DNA of 64,000 nucleotides from Bolinopsis microptera (GCF_026151205.1 NC_087072.1:18956103-19020102), one strand, 5' to 3'. Positions 11,544 to 25,600 are shown, numbered from the stretch's first letter. A program made the numbers and translations. Notes: generated by a model not told the origin, from the letters alone.

Positions 11544-12070
11544 ATTTTGTTTTTGGGTTGCTAAATTATTTGTTATTGAAATCTGACAATTTTATCCTAT
11601 TTCATGCCTCCATGAAATTCGTGTTTCATTGCTTATTGAATTGTATTATGATCATTGTCCGTATTACTGCAATATTATTTGGTTAAATTCCCATCTAATG
11701 ACTTTAAATATGATAATTTTCTTTATGTAACAGTTTGTTTAATTAGTAACCAGGACATTGCCTATATGATTATTCGAAACACCCAACAATTTAAGCTGTA
11801 TAATGTTCATGTGCACGATTTACATGTTCTTCGCAGCTTGTCTGTAGTTGTTCATAGTTTCGTTATACAACTTTCTCAGCTCTTTTGTTATTATCTAATG
11901 AGAGCTACAAGACAGTTCCATTGTCTACAGTACAAAGCTGCCACACTATTTCATCTAACGTTCTTAGTAAACTAGGAACTAATGGCTGTATCGGTAATTC
12001 ACATGAAGAACTGAATAACAGATCATGCATTATTTATAACTATTGTTTCGCAGTAATTTGTGTTTATACA
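11544..12070. other. Downstream of EIF3K, no gene
   Basis: AT-rich 3'-flanking sequence. Openings at 11655-11975 lack codon character. No clear AATAAA was found close to the stop. Confidence 0.4.
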
Positions 12071-12440
12071 AGGAAGTCACAATGTAGTCTACAGTGTAGT
12101 CACAAGAGGTAGTCACAATGTAGTCGCAGTGTAGCACAATGTAGCCACAGTGTAGTTTGCAGTGGAGTCACAATGTGTCACAATGTAGTCCACAATGTGT
12201 AGTCACAACTGTATCACAGTGTAGTCCACAATGTAGTCACAGTGTAGTCGCAGTGTAGTCTCAAGGTTTAACTGTGTGGTCACATGTAGTCTACATGGAG
12301 GTCACAAGGTAGTCACAATGTGAGTCACAAGGTATGGTTGGAGTGTAGTCCACAAGTAGTCACAATTTAGTCACAATGCAAGTAGAGTGTATATCACATT
12401 GTATACACAATGTAGTTTGCAAGTGTAGTAGTCAGTGAAC
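12071..12440. repeat. Degenerate ~12-bp minisatellite (TAGTCACAATG type)
   Basis: About 30 imperfect copies of TAGTCACAATG/GTAGTCACAGTG with many point changes and length shifts. Non-coding. Confidence 0.85.
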
Positions 12441-12738
12441 CAAAATATAACGATGACAAATAGGATTGATTCTGTGAACTGTTTGGCTAGGAGACCACAA
12501 CAAGGAAATGAACGCTTATGATATACATATAAATAAGGCTCAAAACATTTGTAAAATCGTTTCAAACAAATCCACTCGCCACTAAACAATGATCGCGTGA
12601 TAACATCCTATATAAGGCACAGATTGGTATGAAAGAGTTGCCAATTAATTGCAATTTGTGTGTTGTCTAATCTGGTTCAAGGTAGGAGGTAATAGTCTTT
12701 ATGGAATGTGTGTCAGTGTTGTTAACTGCCACAATATA

Positions 12739-13524
12739 CAGGGTGGGCCAAAAGTCAGTACCCATACGTTGCCTTTATAGCGCATCATTGAGTGCCCAAT
12801 TTATATACTGCTTTCTGATGACTTAGTACCACCCTGGTTTCGAGAATTTGTCAACATCGAAAAAGTCCGTGTGCATTTTTTTCAAGTAGAGGGTTCATTT
12901 TCACATTTATTTTGATAGTGTTTGACAGTCGGATCGAGCTATAATTGTTATTTGAAGTGTGTTTGGTCATTCGAATTACTTTGTCCAGAAAGAATTAGAA
13001 CTGTAGCTTCTCAATGACCGGGATATGAACAAAACGTGTTGAATAATTAACGTGGTGATCAGGTGATTGGTTTACCTAATCACGTGATAGAGGTGAACCC
13101 GTTAACTACCCCGTTAAACATTAGGGGAACTGGGTTTAAGGGTGCCCAATGAAAGGTGTCGTGTCACGGGTCACATAATCACCCAGTCATGTTGTTAACG
13201 AGATACAGAAAGTCGCTTTGTTAACTTCGGCATTTCTAATCCGTTTGTGGCCTCATGTTTTTCAGATCATAGGCAACATTTGATTAAGTCCTAACAACCG
13301 TCTCTGAAAAATTTAGTCGTCAGCATGTGCAAGAAAACAATAAAGTGTTTGTAATATTGAATGGGCGTGGTCTTAATTATTCGAATTTTCAAAATTTTGA
13401 CGACCGAATCCTCGAACCATAAGTACAGAATGCCCATCCTGCAAAGCAACCACCTCGCAAATATAAAACACGCGGCGAGAGCTTATAAGGCCAACTTATG
13501 GTACTGACTTTTGGCCCAGCCCTG
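12739..13524. mobile_element. Mariner-like non-autonomous TIR transposon
   Basis: The termini are inverted: the left end starts CAGGGTGGGCCAAAAGTCAG and the right end read in reverse starts CAGGGCTGGGCCAAAAGTCA, with similarity continuing about 40 bp. The left end abuts TA, and the right flank is TC, a possibly mutated TA duplication. The 786-bp interior has no intact transposase. Part of the interior is shared with 26240-26630 on the minus strand. Confidence 0.75.
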
Positions 13525-13843
13525 TCCTTCCTAGTCATGTTCTCTATTTGGCCTCTATTTTTTACAGAAGATATCACAATGTTTTGGCCACATCCGGTCT
13601 CACAATCTGTCTAATCAAAATAGAAATATTTTAACTATTATTCTGTTTTTAAATGTATGTAACACACTGCGGTGCTAAACTATCCAACCATTTACCGGCA
13701 GGTATCCCATCAGTGTACCACTAGAATATCATGTTCCACCACTCCTCACTACCCCACATACGAGTAACAGAACCACTGTTTAATTCGCCCAATGCCCATA
13801 GACTTATTACTTATACATCTTATGTCGCAAATTCTCCTCTCAG

Positions 13844-14236
13844 GTATCCCATCATTTCTCCTGAAACGGGTAACGAGCAGATCCTATCTTGCCATGGAAT
13901 CCAAGGAATTCTGGGCGCATACCACCAGTGAAATATACAGTGGTTCAGGTGGACGGTCCTACAAACGCCACCCTATAATTGAATGTACCACCATGGCTTC
14001 GGAGGGTGAGTTATTTATATGAAACCTTGACAGTTTTTAAAGAGGTTTAATAAAAAATCTTCTCAAAATTAAACTTTTAATTCAAAAAATGTGCTTAATA
14101 CGGCATGACTAAACATAGTAATACGGTATCATTCCTCTCAGGCACCTGCATCAACACAAGCGAAAGACTATTTATCTTCTACTATTAACGGACGGTATCC
14201 TACCTATAGGGCAACAAACCATTCACATGATCATTG
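13844..14236 (+). other. Two candidate exons of an unidentified gene
   Basis: 13844-14005 is bounded by TTCTCCTCTCAG and GGTGAGT and has a single open frame (SYLAMESKEFWAHTT, then GGRSYKRHPIIE). 14142-14236 is bounded by CATTCCTCTCAG and GGTGAGT and is open in two frames. The open frames do not join in phase if the exons are consecutive, so at least one is wrong or an exon is missing. No family recognised. Confidence 0.22.
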
Positions 14237-14239
14237 GTG

Positions 14240-16360
14240 AGTCCCTTTAACCAACAAGGGGCTTTTCATACCGGCATAGTAATATTTGTTTGACATAATA
14301 TTCACAATTCAGTTTGTCCCGCTAAAACAGCATTGTTGGGACTAACGTATTCCATATCAGTATGGAAACTAATATCCAGAAATACGAAACCTTTAAAAAA
14401 AGGAATTCTCAGTTTCACCTATTATCGGGACAGTAGTTAGTGGTCTGTGAACACATTACCCCTCCAGAACTCAGGTAGCACTAGATGTAGCGTTCTTCTT
14501 CTTCATAAGTCACTACACAATGTTCATTATTTGATATGCTGTTTTGCGTATTTACCAAAAATATATCGATCAAACGTTGTCTTCTTCTGACGTTGTCAAA
14601 AGTCCCTGTAACGGTTTTCAGAGGCAAGTTGAACTACCCTTGAGTATCATTATGTGGGCGTTTGGAGACGCTGATTTCTGATAGGGGAGCGACTGGAGGC
14701 TGACACGATAAATTGGTGAGTTAATATTAGTTTCCTCAGAATTTATTTCTGGGTTTACCACTATGAATGTCCGATTCTTTTGCTGCAATAGATCGTACTG
14801 GTTAGGGTTTACGACTAAGTTGGGGTTTATCAGGTTATCCCTCCAAATCGCAAAGCAAAGAGAGACATTGTTTCCAATTTGTGCCCTGCAGAGAGTTCAA
14901 GAAAATGGAGTTAAATAACACTTATTCTAGATTTCCAACTTTCTTCTTTCCTCTTTGTCCGCTACATTAACATGTAGTTGAAGAGGGAGAACGTAGTGTG
15001 GCATTATGTATGTTTGGTAATGCTCCAAAACCTTAACAACACCGTAACAACACATAACAAAACCATTAAAGGATGAGGGAAACTAGAATTTACTTCAAAT
15101 ATCGCGTGTTTAAGTCCTGTGAAAGGTGTAGAAATCAAAAAATTCGCCGACTGTGAAATCGATAATTCGGCAATAATCACCCGCGCTCCTATTGGCTGTT
15201 AGCAATGTTGGCTGTGACTCACTGAAGTGTTAAGCCAACGTGCGCGCGCACCTTGGGCTCTTTGTCAACATTTTGTTCGGTTACTGTTTAATTACTTACG
15301 TCGTGTTCTTTGGCGTGTGCGAGAGGGTATCTTTGGTTGCACTGAAATTAGTCTAATTATCGAATAATTCCTCTTTAATAATAATAGTTAATGTAATCAG
15401 AAAGGCTTCTTCGGTAGTTGTAGTAGGTATTTCGATTTATAAATAGCAAAGAAAGTAGCTTCCCTAACAAACCACAAACTGCCTGATTGTGTTTTGACGT
15501 GTTTGAAACCCGAGATGGACACTATTAAAAAGAATGTATGATTAGTAGAAGACATGTTACGACTGTCCCTTGGCGCCTCTAGTCCTATCTGAGTACGCAC
15601 AGTGCCGGTTTGACACTGCGCGGACCGGCCTTTAGTTGTACACTCATTTAGAATTGTAAACCGGTTAGGTTGCTGGGATCTTTGAGTGTATAGCGGAACG
15701 AATGTTGGATGTGTGTCGTCGACATGCGTGGTAGAATATGCGTGGTGTTAGTTTGCAAATCTTGGCGTGTGACGTATAAGGTGAGTGTCAAATATGAGTT
15801 AGAACGTAAAAGCTTGTGCTTGTGCTTGTCCAACTGGAATGAAGACAGGCATTTCATACCGAACCCATTCCATTGTTATTAGGACCGGGTTGTGTGATAT
15901 ACTTGTGTGATATTATCAACGGGGGTACAAACAGGGAGTTGCTAGGTTTTCGTCGCGTATAGGAGCTTATAAAGATTACATAATTTGCATGCCTTCTGTG
16001 TGGACTCCCTTTTTTCAATCTTATTCCAGTGTATCTCGGCTCATGGTAATCGTAGGGTGAAATTCATTTTTAAACCGGGCATATACAGTCCCTCTCCATT
16101 GGGTTATAGGCTTCGGTAGTAATCGTAAAGTGTTAATTTATATCCTAGTAGTAATTGAGTAGGCCCCACGCTCATTTTAACCGGTATTCTATAATGCGCG
16201 GATCAGAGCAACTCACATAATGACGTCACAGGTGGCAAATTGTTTTGGCTGGATATCTCGGCGGCGCGAATGAAATACAACTTTGCGGATTTCACATAAG
16301 TGGTTTTATACGTTGAATAAGAATAATGATTTTGCACGAGAAAAAAACTTTGTTCTAAGA
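14240..16360. other. No recognised gene
   Basis: Mixed AT-rich DNA with only chance openings. No inverted or tandem repeat of note. Confidence 0.4.
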
Positions 16361-16364
16361 CCCG

Positions 16365-16530
16365 TCATCTTTAACAACAACCTTAGCAACATTTTACAAC
16401 ACCTTAACCCAACCGAACAACACCTAAACATACTTAACAACACCTTAACAACACTTTAACAACATCTTAACAACACCTTTAACCACACAACAACCATTAA
16501 CAACACCTTTGCAACAACTTAGCCACACCT
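16365..16530. repeat. Degenerate minisatellite (TTAACAACACC type)
   Basis: About a dozen diverged units of TTAACAACACC, a purine/pyrimidine-biased A/C-rich strand. Confidence 0.75.
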
Positions 16531-16634
16531 TAACAAACTGTCACCGGAGCACTGAGTAGAACTGTAACTATCCACTTTTAAACGACCGACTCCAATAAAG
16601 ACGATAATATAATACGACCAATTGTGTGACTTAC

Positions 16635-16725
16635 CTTTTGCTAGATCACCTGCTAACCCTTGCTTCACATGTACCTGAAAGAGCTCCCTAACAAGTGGTG
16701 TGAAATGTACAATATCATTCTCCAT
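16635..16725 (-). other. Candidate first exon, unidentified
   Basis: On the minus strand an ATG at 16725 opens 30 codons (begins MENDIVHFTPLV) and ends at a strong donor AAAG|GTAAGT, phase 1. No continuation was found downstream, where the minisatellite lies. The product is not recognised. Confidence 0.22.
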
Positions 16726-16829
16726 GTTTTCCGGCCCCCCCTTGTACCAGCCCCGAACTAGGGGCCTCCTCCAACTCTTAAACTGAATTCTACGGAACTG
16801 ATTAAGGAATTGGATAAGACGCAACCGTT

Positions 16830-19800
16830 TGGTTTTAAATGAAAATTGTTTTCTGAAAGAGCACCGATGATATATAACTTATCATGCGGCATTTCTTCAT
16901 ATTAGTTAAGCGTCCCTCGAGAGAAGGGTCGACGAAATATGAGTAAAAATTAGATTGCGTTTCCCTGGTTCCGATTTTCTATCTCTTGCTTTCTGGTATT
17001 GGTTTAGTTTATACCGCTATCATTAACTGTCTATTTTACCAACTTTATTAATGCTGGATCAAGACCTTCTACTTAGTAGTGAAAGAGCAGAGTATATAAG
17101 AATTTTCCGAACAAAATGGTTTGCTGACCAGGACTATATATAATAGCTGGGTGAGACTGAAAGTTTTAGTAACTCTGGATAGAGCTGAACAGATTGTATA
17201 TAAATTTTCAGGGTGGAGCTGGCAGGACAAGGCTGCTCATGCCTGAAAAGGGTTCCGAGTCAACTTATGGACATTTATAAGATATGCTGAAGGTTGCCAC
17301 CCAGGTACCAACCATGTTACGGACCCCCCACTTGAAAAGGCTCTGCTCTTTTTACTCCAGATACACAATAGTTATGTAGTACTTGTTTAGTTCATTTTTA
17401 AATATTGATTGTATTGTTATCCAACCGTATCTAATAATTGTATTATTCGATATGTTGAATTATTGACCATTCCTTAAGAAAAGGGAAACGAAAACAGGGA
17501 TATTATGGTTTTACGTTTCTAGGTGTTATTTGCTGTTCCATAATGATTTCTCAATAGACTCGAAAGTAGTTTAACTTCAACAACATAGTTCAATTGAACT
17601 TGCATAGATGGAAGAAGTGGCACTATAATTAGCATTGTTCTGGTACCAAGGTCAGCGTTAACTACTCTCAGTAAAACGTTTGGACGGGTTATGATCATCT
17701 GTTATCGTAAAATAGTAATTCAAATAAGGAATTATTTCATATATAAATAAGCATAATGATCTTTGATCGCTGAATCAGACAGATAGGAATAGTTGATTAG
17801 TGAATTTGTAGTGATCCTTGGGCTAGATTCAATTTACAACACAGCTAAGAACTTTTAGACGTAGGTACTTAGTGGCAATATACAAGTGAATACTAATATA
17901 CAATTTAATTGATTATGTGCGATTAGAAATATTATTAGTAAGTTTTCTTCTATGAATGTTATTGGATTCCTCTACTTTGTCCCCGCTATGGTCAATTTTG
18001 ACTGGTGGAATATCAAAACACTTCAAATACTGCTCTTTGATAAGTGAAATTGTCTCAAAAATAAAAAATTTCAAATGCTGACATCTTTTTTATTTTTCTA
18101 AACAGATATTTAATATCAAACGGACAATCATTAAGAAGATGAATTAGAAGAAAAACGTATTTCCCTTGGATTGCTCAGTGGGAGTGAACACATGTAAGAG
18201 ATGGTACCAAGACAATGGCTGTTCAAGTAAAAACCACTAAATGAATCGTATTAGCTTACTGTGTGAAAGTGACATTCTTTTCATAAAAGAGTAGTTAGAA
18301 AAAGAAAACAATGCAATTTTAAATACCTTTTTAATTTCTGATTCACAGGATTTAAAATTTTATCCGATTAATTTAATAACCCACGAATCGATTTATATGG
18401 ATCAATCTTTAACGCAACATTTTTTCCAGATGGTAACAAGATGCCAGATACCCTCCGTGAAAACGACTGTGTTGACGTCACGAGTATTTTTATAGATTAA
18501 CCAGTAACTTCCGACTAGCAATTTAAAAGCGTACAAGTGAAAGAATACACTTACTGCATACTATTCCACTTTACAAGGCTCCGAGATCTTTGGTTTTTTC
18601 GAGCCCCCTCCTCGAGCCATCTCCGTATTTTCGTAAAAGAGAGAAGAAATAACATTACCATGCAGGGCTTAGATATCAATGGTCATTGGTCATTGTGCAA
18701 CGTACGTACTACATTACTGTTGAAATGTACCAGAGGCATTGTGCTTCAACCCGTTAAATATTTGTAATACCATGTATTGCTCGATATAAAGAAGATACAT
18801 TGTAATTCAGGGTGAAAGGAGAAGGATTTGTCGTTTAACAACGTTGAAACGCCCCTTTACAATTGAAGGTTAGTAATCGTCCTTTTTAGGAATTAAAACG
18901 AAGAAATTTTGAAAGAGACGGCAGGTCGTCGTCGAACCAGCAAATCAAAAATCTTGGAGCCTTCCTTAAGTCACAAGGGACTTCCCCAAGGTTAGATATA
19001 ATGGGCAGTGGCACCCCCCTATAAACGTGCATTTAAGTCTGATCAAGGAATACTTACGTTGCCGAACCAATTTTAAACTGATTTACAAGGGAAATTCTCG
19101 TGAAATTAAAGAAATAATTCGGAAAAAAGCACACAGCCTTACGCTAGGTGATACATTATATTGTATGATTATGTAATTTTCACTCGATAAAGGCTTACCG
19201 ATATTATAATATTTCCTAGGATATATTCTACTCAGATTGTATGGAGAGAGTCTGACCAAAAGAAGACGGATACAGTGGGCCTCAGATAAACGATATCTCT
19301 GTCAAGGGGGATTGAGGGAAGGAAGCCTAGGCAAGGTAAAGCTTAGCTGCTAGGGATGTGTAATTGGTGGATTAGAATTTATTTTTACTGACAATTTAAT
19401 CAATTATTATGTCAGTAAATTAAATAAGCCACCTCATAAAAATTTCGTACATTTGTACAGTGCTGCGATTCACAGTATAAGATAAATACAAGAAAAAAAC
19501 CTTTTCCGTAGACTCTTAAATATGCACAACTGATGTTAGTTTTATTATCCAAGTTATCAAGATTAGCGCAATGCCCTCCATCTGCTATATTTACTCCTAA
19601 GGGGTTTCTCTTTTTCAGTTAATGGTTAGAAAGCTATTGTCCAAATACCACTCCGAATCCTATCCTCAACAAGATACAACCAACATGAAAAGGTTTACAT
19701 GTTACACATTACTAAGTTTCTGGAGGTGGAATTTTGAAAAACTTTTCAGTTTTTAGTTCATACGAGAAACTTTTTTGGGTGTATTTTTTCACTTCTAATA

Positions 19801-20450
19801 GCCGACTCACGTCAACTGATTTCCTCATCAGAGCAGACCTTCAGAAGAGCTCCTGTGTATGACCTCACTAACTCCTACCTCACCGGCAATCAGTCCCGGC
19901 GTGCTCAGTTTAACTCGTAGAAAAAAAAAACGAACTCCAGGGCTATGGGGATGTTAAGTTATTTACTTTCCGTGTGACGGCCTACCACGTGACAGACGCG
20001 TAGTGAATATCATATCACGGTGACATGCCGCGTAGTGTGACGTCCATAACAACGTGGTACATGTCATGTCACGTGGTATGACGAGCCACATCTCAGGGCT
20101 TGGTGAGTGTATTACTTTCTGTCTGTTTGTAGAGGAGAAAACCCCGCATCCTCTTAGCTGGCAGTTTCGTAATACTCAGTATATGCCTTGGGGGTAACCG
20201 GCCCTGGGGTCTAATTAATTTAGCTAGAGGCCCCTGTTCACTGAGATGGTAACTTGCCATGCCAATAGCACACCCGATACGTCAGGCGCCAATAGAAATA
20301 ATAGGTAGGACTATAATGTACCTATTACATTACATCTGACTCGGACTAACTTGATGCGACTGACAATTGTCTAAATTTCTGGGCTAATGACCACCAATCT
20401 CCTAAAAACATTAAACAGATACTAAGTATTACAATTAAACGAGTAGTTGA
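16830..20450. other. Long gene-poor stretch with an E-box inverted repeat
   Basis: No supported exon. At 19983-19994 and 20067-20078 the 12-mer TACCACGTGACA and its exact reverse complement form an inverted pair 72 nt apart, each holding a CACGTG box. Several other CGTG-type motifs lie between. This may be a regulatory cluster or a decayed TIR element. Confidence 0.4.
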
Positions 20451-20465
20451 AAGTTTTGTTTGCAG

Positions 20466-20732
20466 ATTGCACAGAGGATGAGAGGTGGGAAGACTGAAGA
20501 ACTTTTCAGAACATCGGTTGAGATGATCTCCACTATCATTGCTCGTTCTCCAAACCCAGCTGTCGGAACTGGATTTCGTTTCTGTCCAGCCCCTTTTCTC
20601 ACCGACTCCTTCTATAGCTCATCTTCAAGAAGGCCTAAGGATGTCGAAACTGTTATCTGGACAATTGGTTATAAAACGGAGAACTGTGTCGTTGTGTTGG
20701 AGACTATTTGTCAAAAAATGTTTTGCAACTAA
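20466..20732 (+). other. Candidate terminal exon, unidentified protein
   Basis: An acceptor TTTTGTTTGCAG precedes an 88-codon frame in phase 0 ending at TAA. It begins IAQRMRGGKTEELFRT and ends ICQKMFCN. Composition is protein-like but no family is recognised and no upstream exon was identified with confidence. Confidence 0.28.
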
Positions 20733-22024
20733 AGGAGCTCTGAGCGTTAACCAAATTAGTTTTTTATGATTTATGTTCTTGGTCAGTATTTTGAAGTTAA
20801 TGACAGTAATAATTTGTTCTTGTATTTGTTAATTTCGTTATAAATGACGTTACTATCTTAGTTGTGAATTTGTGCGTTCGGAGAAGATCTTCGAGAACCT
20901 AAACGAAAGTACAAAGTTGATCTGGAAAAATTTAAAACTTTTCCAAAGACCTATGAAACTAAACGTCTCGGGCTCTTCAGTTCAGAAGTTATTTTAAAAG
21001 TCAACGTGGAAGGGCGTTGCGGGTTTTTGACATATCAGGTTTTTGAAAAAGTTACTTTTTAGGAAGATTTAAAAAGTATTGATGACAAAAGTTGTAATAT
21101 TGCCATTTTTCATCCCTCATCTTAACGATTAAATGCTGCTAAATGATGTTGACTAGATCAAGTATTCCTGTTCAAATATGAACAGATTAAAGATACCACT
21201 TACATATATAATATATTGTACTATATATGTGGCAGGTTGATCCTGTTGTGTGAATGAACTGGTTACCTTACTGGGAGCTGCAAGAGATTGTCATCGGAAC
21301 CGGCTGATACTAGTTTGATTCCAGATGTTATTTGTACAAACCCGTGTACAGGAGGATTGAGTTCAATTCTACTGTCATCACTAATCTTCAGGTATGTTGT
21401 AGTTATATTCCTATTTTGTGGCATATATCATACCCACGATACCCAATTTAAGAGACGTCGAAACGACGTCGTTTATGCTAATTTCTTATTAGCGTAACGT
21501 GTTAAGTCAATATCGGAAGCCTGTACTGCTGTGGCAATGGTTTTGGCAACTGACGTGCTATTCTTTCCGATAGAACAGAATAAATTGTGCGCAAATTGTC
21601 AATCAATAAATTGGAGATTACGTCTTAATTCACAGCTTGTTATTTTTTGCTTGATAAAATTTTATAACACGAACACAAAAGAGATCTCATGGAAGTATTG
21701 CAGAAATGGCTACCAACAAAAAAAAACACCGGACACGATTCCTCAGTAGCTTTGTTATGGAAACAATAATTTGTACGAGACTGTGTGGGTCCAACCTATT
21801 AACATAATAACATTTTTCCTGAAACTAAACCCCATCGAAGGCCTATACTAGTTGCATACTTTTCTCTTAACCATCACTTCCCCTCCAACCCCCAAATTTA
21901 CTGAGTAACCATATTGTACTTTTAGATCACTTCAGAATAACTTCTACTATTGTATTTCTCTTTCCATAAAGCATGGTTAGCATTGACAAAACAAGCTTGC
22001 CGATCTAACGATTCTAAATCCCAG

Positions 22025-22231
22025 GATCTGAATATCTCCAGAACGGTCGTGCAGCAAGCAAATACGATACTTAAGTTGCTATCGGACTACAACAGTAGGC
22101 TTTGCAAGCCTGTTGAAAAGCATCATCAGCGCGGAGCCAATCCCAGTTTATCGGCAGAACCATCGTAATCTAACGTAAACAGGGAGGAGCATGTCGCACA
22201 TCGAGCCTTTGAGGGACATGTCATTTCAGGG
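22025..22231 (+). other. Candidate last exon followed 22 nt later by a candidate first exon
   Basis: 22025-22168 (acceptor AAATCCCAG) is open for 47 codons (DLNISRTVVQQANTILKLL) to TAA. At 22181-22182 an AG acceptor precedes an ATG at 22191. That frame runs MSHIEPLRDMSFQ to a donor GGG|GTAAGA at 22232. If both are real, two genes abut as in a trans-spliced operon. Neither product is recognised. Confidence 0.22.
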
Positions 22232-22619
22232 GTAAGAACTATTTGCTTCTGTGGCTGTGTTGAGCGCCATACATAATATGCAGGCTATGCCCTAGCATTA
22301 TTTTCGATAAGGAACTAATTTTATAGCATAAAGGTGGTCGAAATTCAGTTGACCCACATTCTTTGGATTCAAAATGTTGCAAATTGGAGCGTAATTTTGG
22401 AGCTGAGTAATATGTACATTACATCTTATGTTTACTACCTCTGTAAACAGTTTAAATGAGATTGGTAAGAATTGCTTTTGCACTGGCACACAATTTACCG
22501 GCGTCAGTTTTCACGTAGTTAACTATAATCTGTGTGTACCCCATTAGGTAGTGGGCTATGAAGATTTTAGTCTTTACAAGCACGACCTGCCATATCCTCC
22601 TGCTCTACCTGATTGCAAG

Positions 22620-25600
22620 TGGGTTCTGGTGATCTGGACCATGCCCATCTCTCTGGTGTCTGTGCCCTAATCTCCCGCGCTCTCACGTCCTCAACGCTTG
22701 TATTATTATTGAGGTACATTTCACAGATTCACAAATTTGACAACGGTTTTAACCTAAGCCGAGATCGTTCCGATTACCGTGGTCACATGTCATTAAACGG
22801 TACAAGAATGTGAAGTAGTTTCGGTTTCATGTTATTAATAATGATATAAAAAACGGTGAGTTAAAAAGTGTTAAATGCCCCTGATTCCAACAGTGCACCG
22901 CCACTCCTGGCGGCCCCTACCTAGAACCGCACTGCGGGTGCCCCTGAACAAAACAGGGAACGGTAATCTAACCACCACGTGTTAAGGACCCACGCTGATT
23001 TACCAGAAGTAGGATCATGTTCCCAATCTGAGTAAGCTGCTCAGCTTTATATAAACTTCTACCTAGCATTAACTAATAAGCTACTCGTATATCATAACAA
23101 ATTTATTTTGAACATTTTGTCGATGTTCAGCCGCCCCTCATCGATTGATCATTGGCGGGCGCAGGGGGAGGCGACGCAGGCAAACCTTTTACGTCCATCG
23201 GAAGGTGTTTTAAAGTTAGTATAAAGAACATAGTGGGTGTAGTTTGTTGGTAAAAATTTTTGAATTATAGATCATACGTAAGATTAACGTTTAAATCGAC
23301 TATTTAAGTACGTAATTTACTATTTAGGGTATGTAAAAACCGTCACAAAACAGTTAAAGCGAATATTACGGTTGCATTAAAATTGTAATTTAATAAAATA
23401 AGTAAAGATCTGATATAAATGGATTTGAGAAGTCCTCCTATAGCCGTTAGATGTGCAACTCTTTTACATATTGAAAAGCATTAATACTAGCGGCTGCGAT
23501 CAATGGGGGACTTGTCCACCCCACGGCCTGGCAACATTAAAAATATATCGACCTGTTTACCATCGCTATCGCTTCCTCAAATTATTTGTTCTAGCTAGTA
23601 TGTTGTATGAAACGGTCATGGGAATTATTCTGAACTTCAGGACTGCCATTACACTGAATATTCTCTTAATGGGGTACAATACAAAGGGAACAATCAATTC
23701 CTCCGTGTCTTAAATCGTAAATAATAAATCATTGCATAGTATACATAATGTGGGCGGGTGCCATTACCGATGAATTTTAGCCTGGGTGGTTGGACCTTTG
23801 CCAGATTATATATCAAGAGACATAGTTCCTTGGTGTGGTGCCGTGAAAATAAATTATCGCAGTCATAATGAGACAAATTTCGAACTTTTCAAGGGCAGAC
23901 AAGGGAACTTCGAGCAAGGTCAAAGCCTGGAGAATGTTCTCTCTACCTGAGATGGGCCTGGGTTGAGTTCCTAGTGTAGATTTTAATTGAAAGTGTTCCT
24001 GGTAAAGAATCCTAGGATTTACCAAAAAAGGTTTTCCCTTAATCCCTGTCTTGTCGACTGTTCCAAAAATTTGTAAGATATGGTTGAGTTTACTGTTTTA
24101 AGATCCTCGTAGGGGTTTTACCAAATATCCGCATTCTGAGCGCCATGAGCTGGAGCACTTGCAAGGAGTGCTGGGATGTGTCTGCTTCTCCTGAAAGTGT
24201 TCACTAATCTTGCGTCTCGAAGTTGAACGTTTGTTCGCCACGTTCTGAAAGTAACTAGTGGCTGTGACATAAAGCATCTATATGACAGCGGCCATGTTTA
24301 ACCATCGGATTGTGAGTTTCCTGAAAAATTAAAGTTCCGGATTTATATTTGTTTAGGACACTCAAAGGGTTTTTCTTTGTCACTGAGTGTGGCCGAATTG
24401 GGAGGAAGGATACTGGTCCGATGGGTTTTGTTGGATTCGACCCATGCAAGTTTCTCCGCAGTTTGTTACCGTATACTCCGTCAATGGCCTGGAACAGTTA
24501 AGTTCTACACCGATGTGAATACCTAGAGAGTTTTTGAGGTTGGTCTGGAGATGTTCAGAGCGAACCTGAAAGTTAAAACTGGTGCTGTCAAGCGCTTAAA
24601 AATGCAGCCTGGGAATCCTAGAGGAATTAATCATTGTTTGGAATCCTAAGTTATCATTAGTCCAGACCACTTGGGGCGGTTCGGGAGAGGATTTTGTGGC
24701 TTAAAATAATCTTACTCAGAGCTTCAGAGTTAATATTACCAAATCTGTAATTATTACAATCGTTTTACCCGCAGAAACAAAATAACGTGTCGACAAAAGA
24801 GATAGTCGAGGAAAAAGCGGAAACTAAGTCCCCATTTCTCTCTACAAAACCTTTCTATTTTAGTCAGGTCTAATGATGGTTTACTGATCTTCCCCGTTAT
24901 AATCTATAAAATTTTTCAATCCTTATATTTCTGTAGATAGATTAGAGGCCCTGTTATTTGGTGAAAAAAAAAAGGCGGGTCCTCTTGTTACCTCCTCAAT
25001 ATAAGTAAATACACTCCCTCTCCCCTCTCAAATTCGGACTGTAGCCGGGAACCACTCTTTTATACGGAGACTAATGGTGTGTTAATCCAGGTTAGAACTG
25101 CGTTACAGCTCAGTTAATTTAGCTGAGCTGTTGGAGAGCAGGTTGCCATTGTCCCTGGAGGAACTGGTAATTGAAGGGGACTCCCTTGACGATCACAGCC
25201 TCCAGTACATTGTAAACTCTCAAGTCTCCACTGACATCTCACCTTAGTAAGTAGTGTTTTACCTACAAGTGTTGTATCAACAACTTACAATCCGTCCGAG
25301 ATCTTGATATATAACTTAAAAAACTTAAAAAAATCCTATATAGTCGATGGTGCTGTAGATGTGTCGAGGTAACGTCATCAAATGATTTTTATGTTAGATA
25401 CAAAGAATAACTAAGATGAAACAGGAATTCTTATTACAGTCACTAAGTTGGCATACGATATAATAATATGACGTACATGAAACGCAGCGTTAACACGAAC
25501 AAACCGCGCAAAATATGAAATATCTACAACCAAACCACATACAGATGGACCACACTCAGATGTGTGCTGAATTTTTGTTTCCCGATCCTATGAGCTCAAA

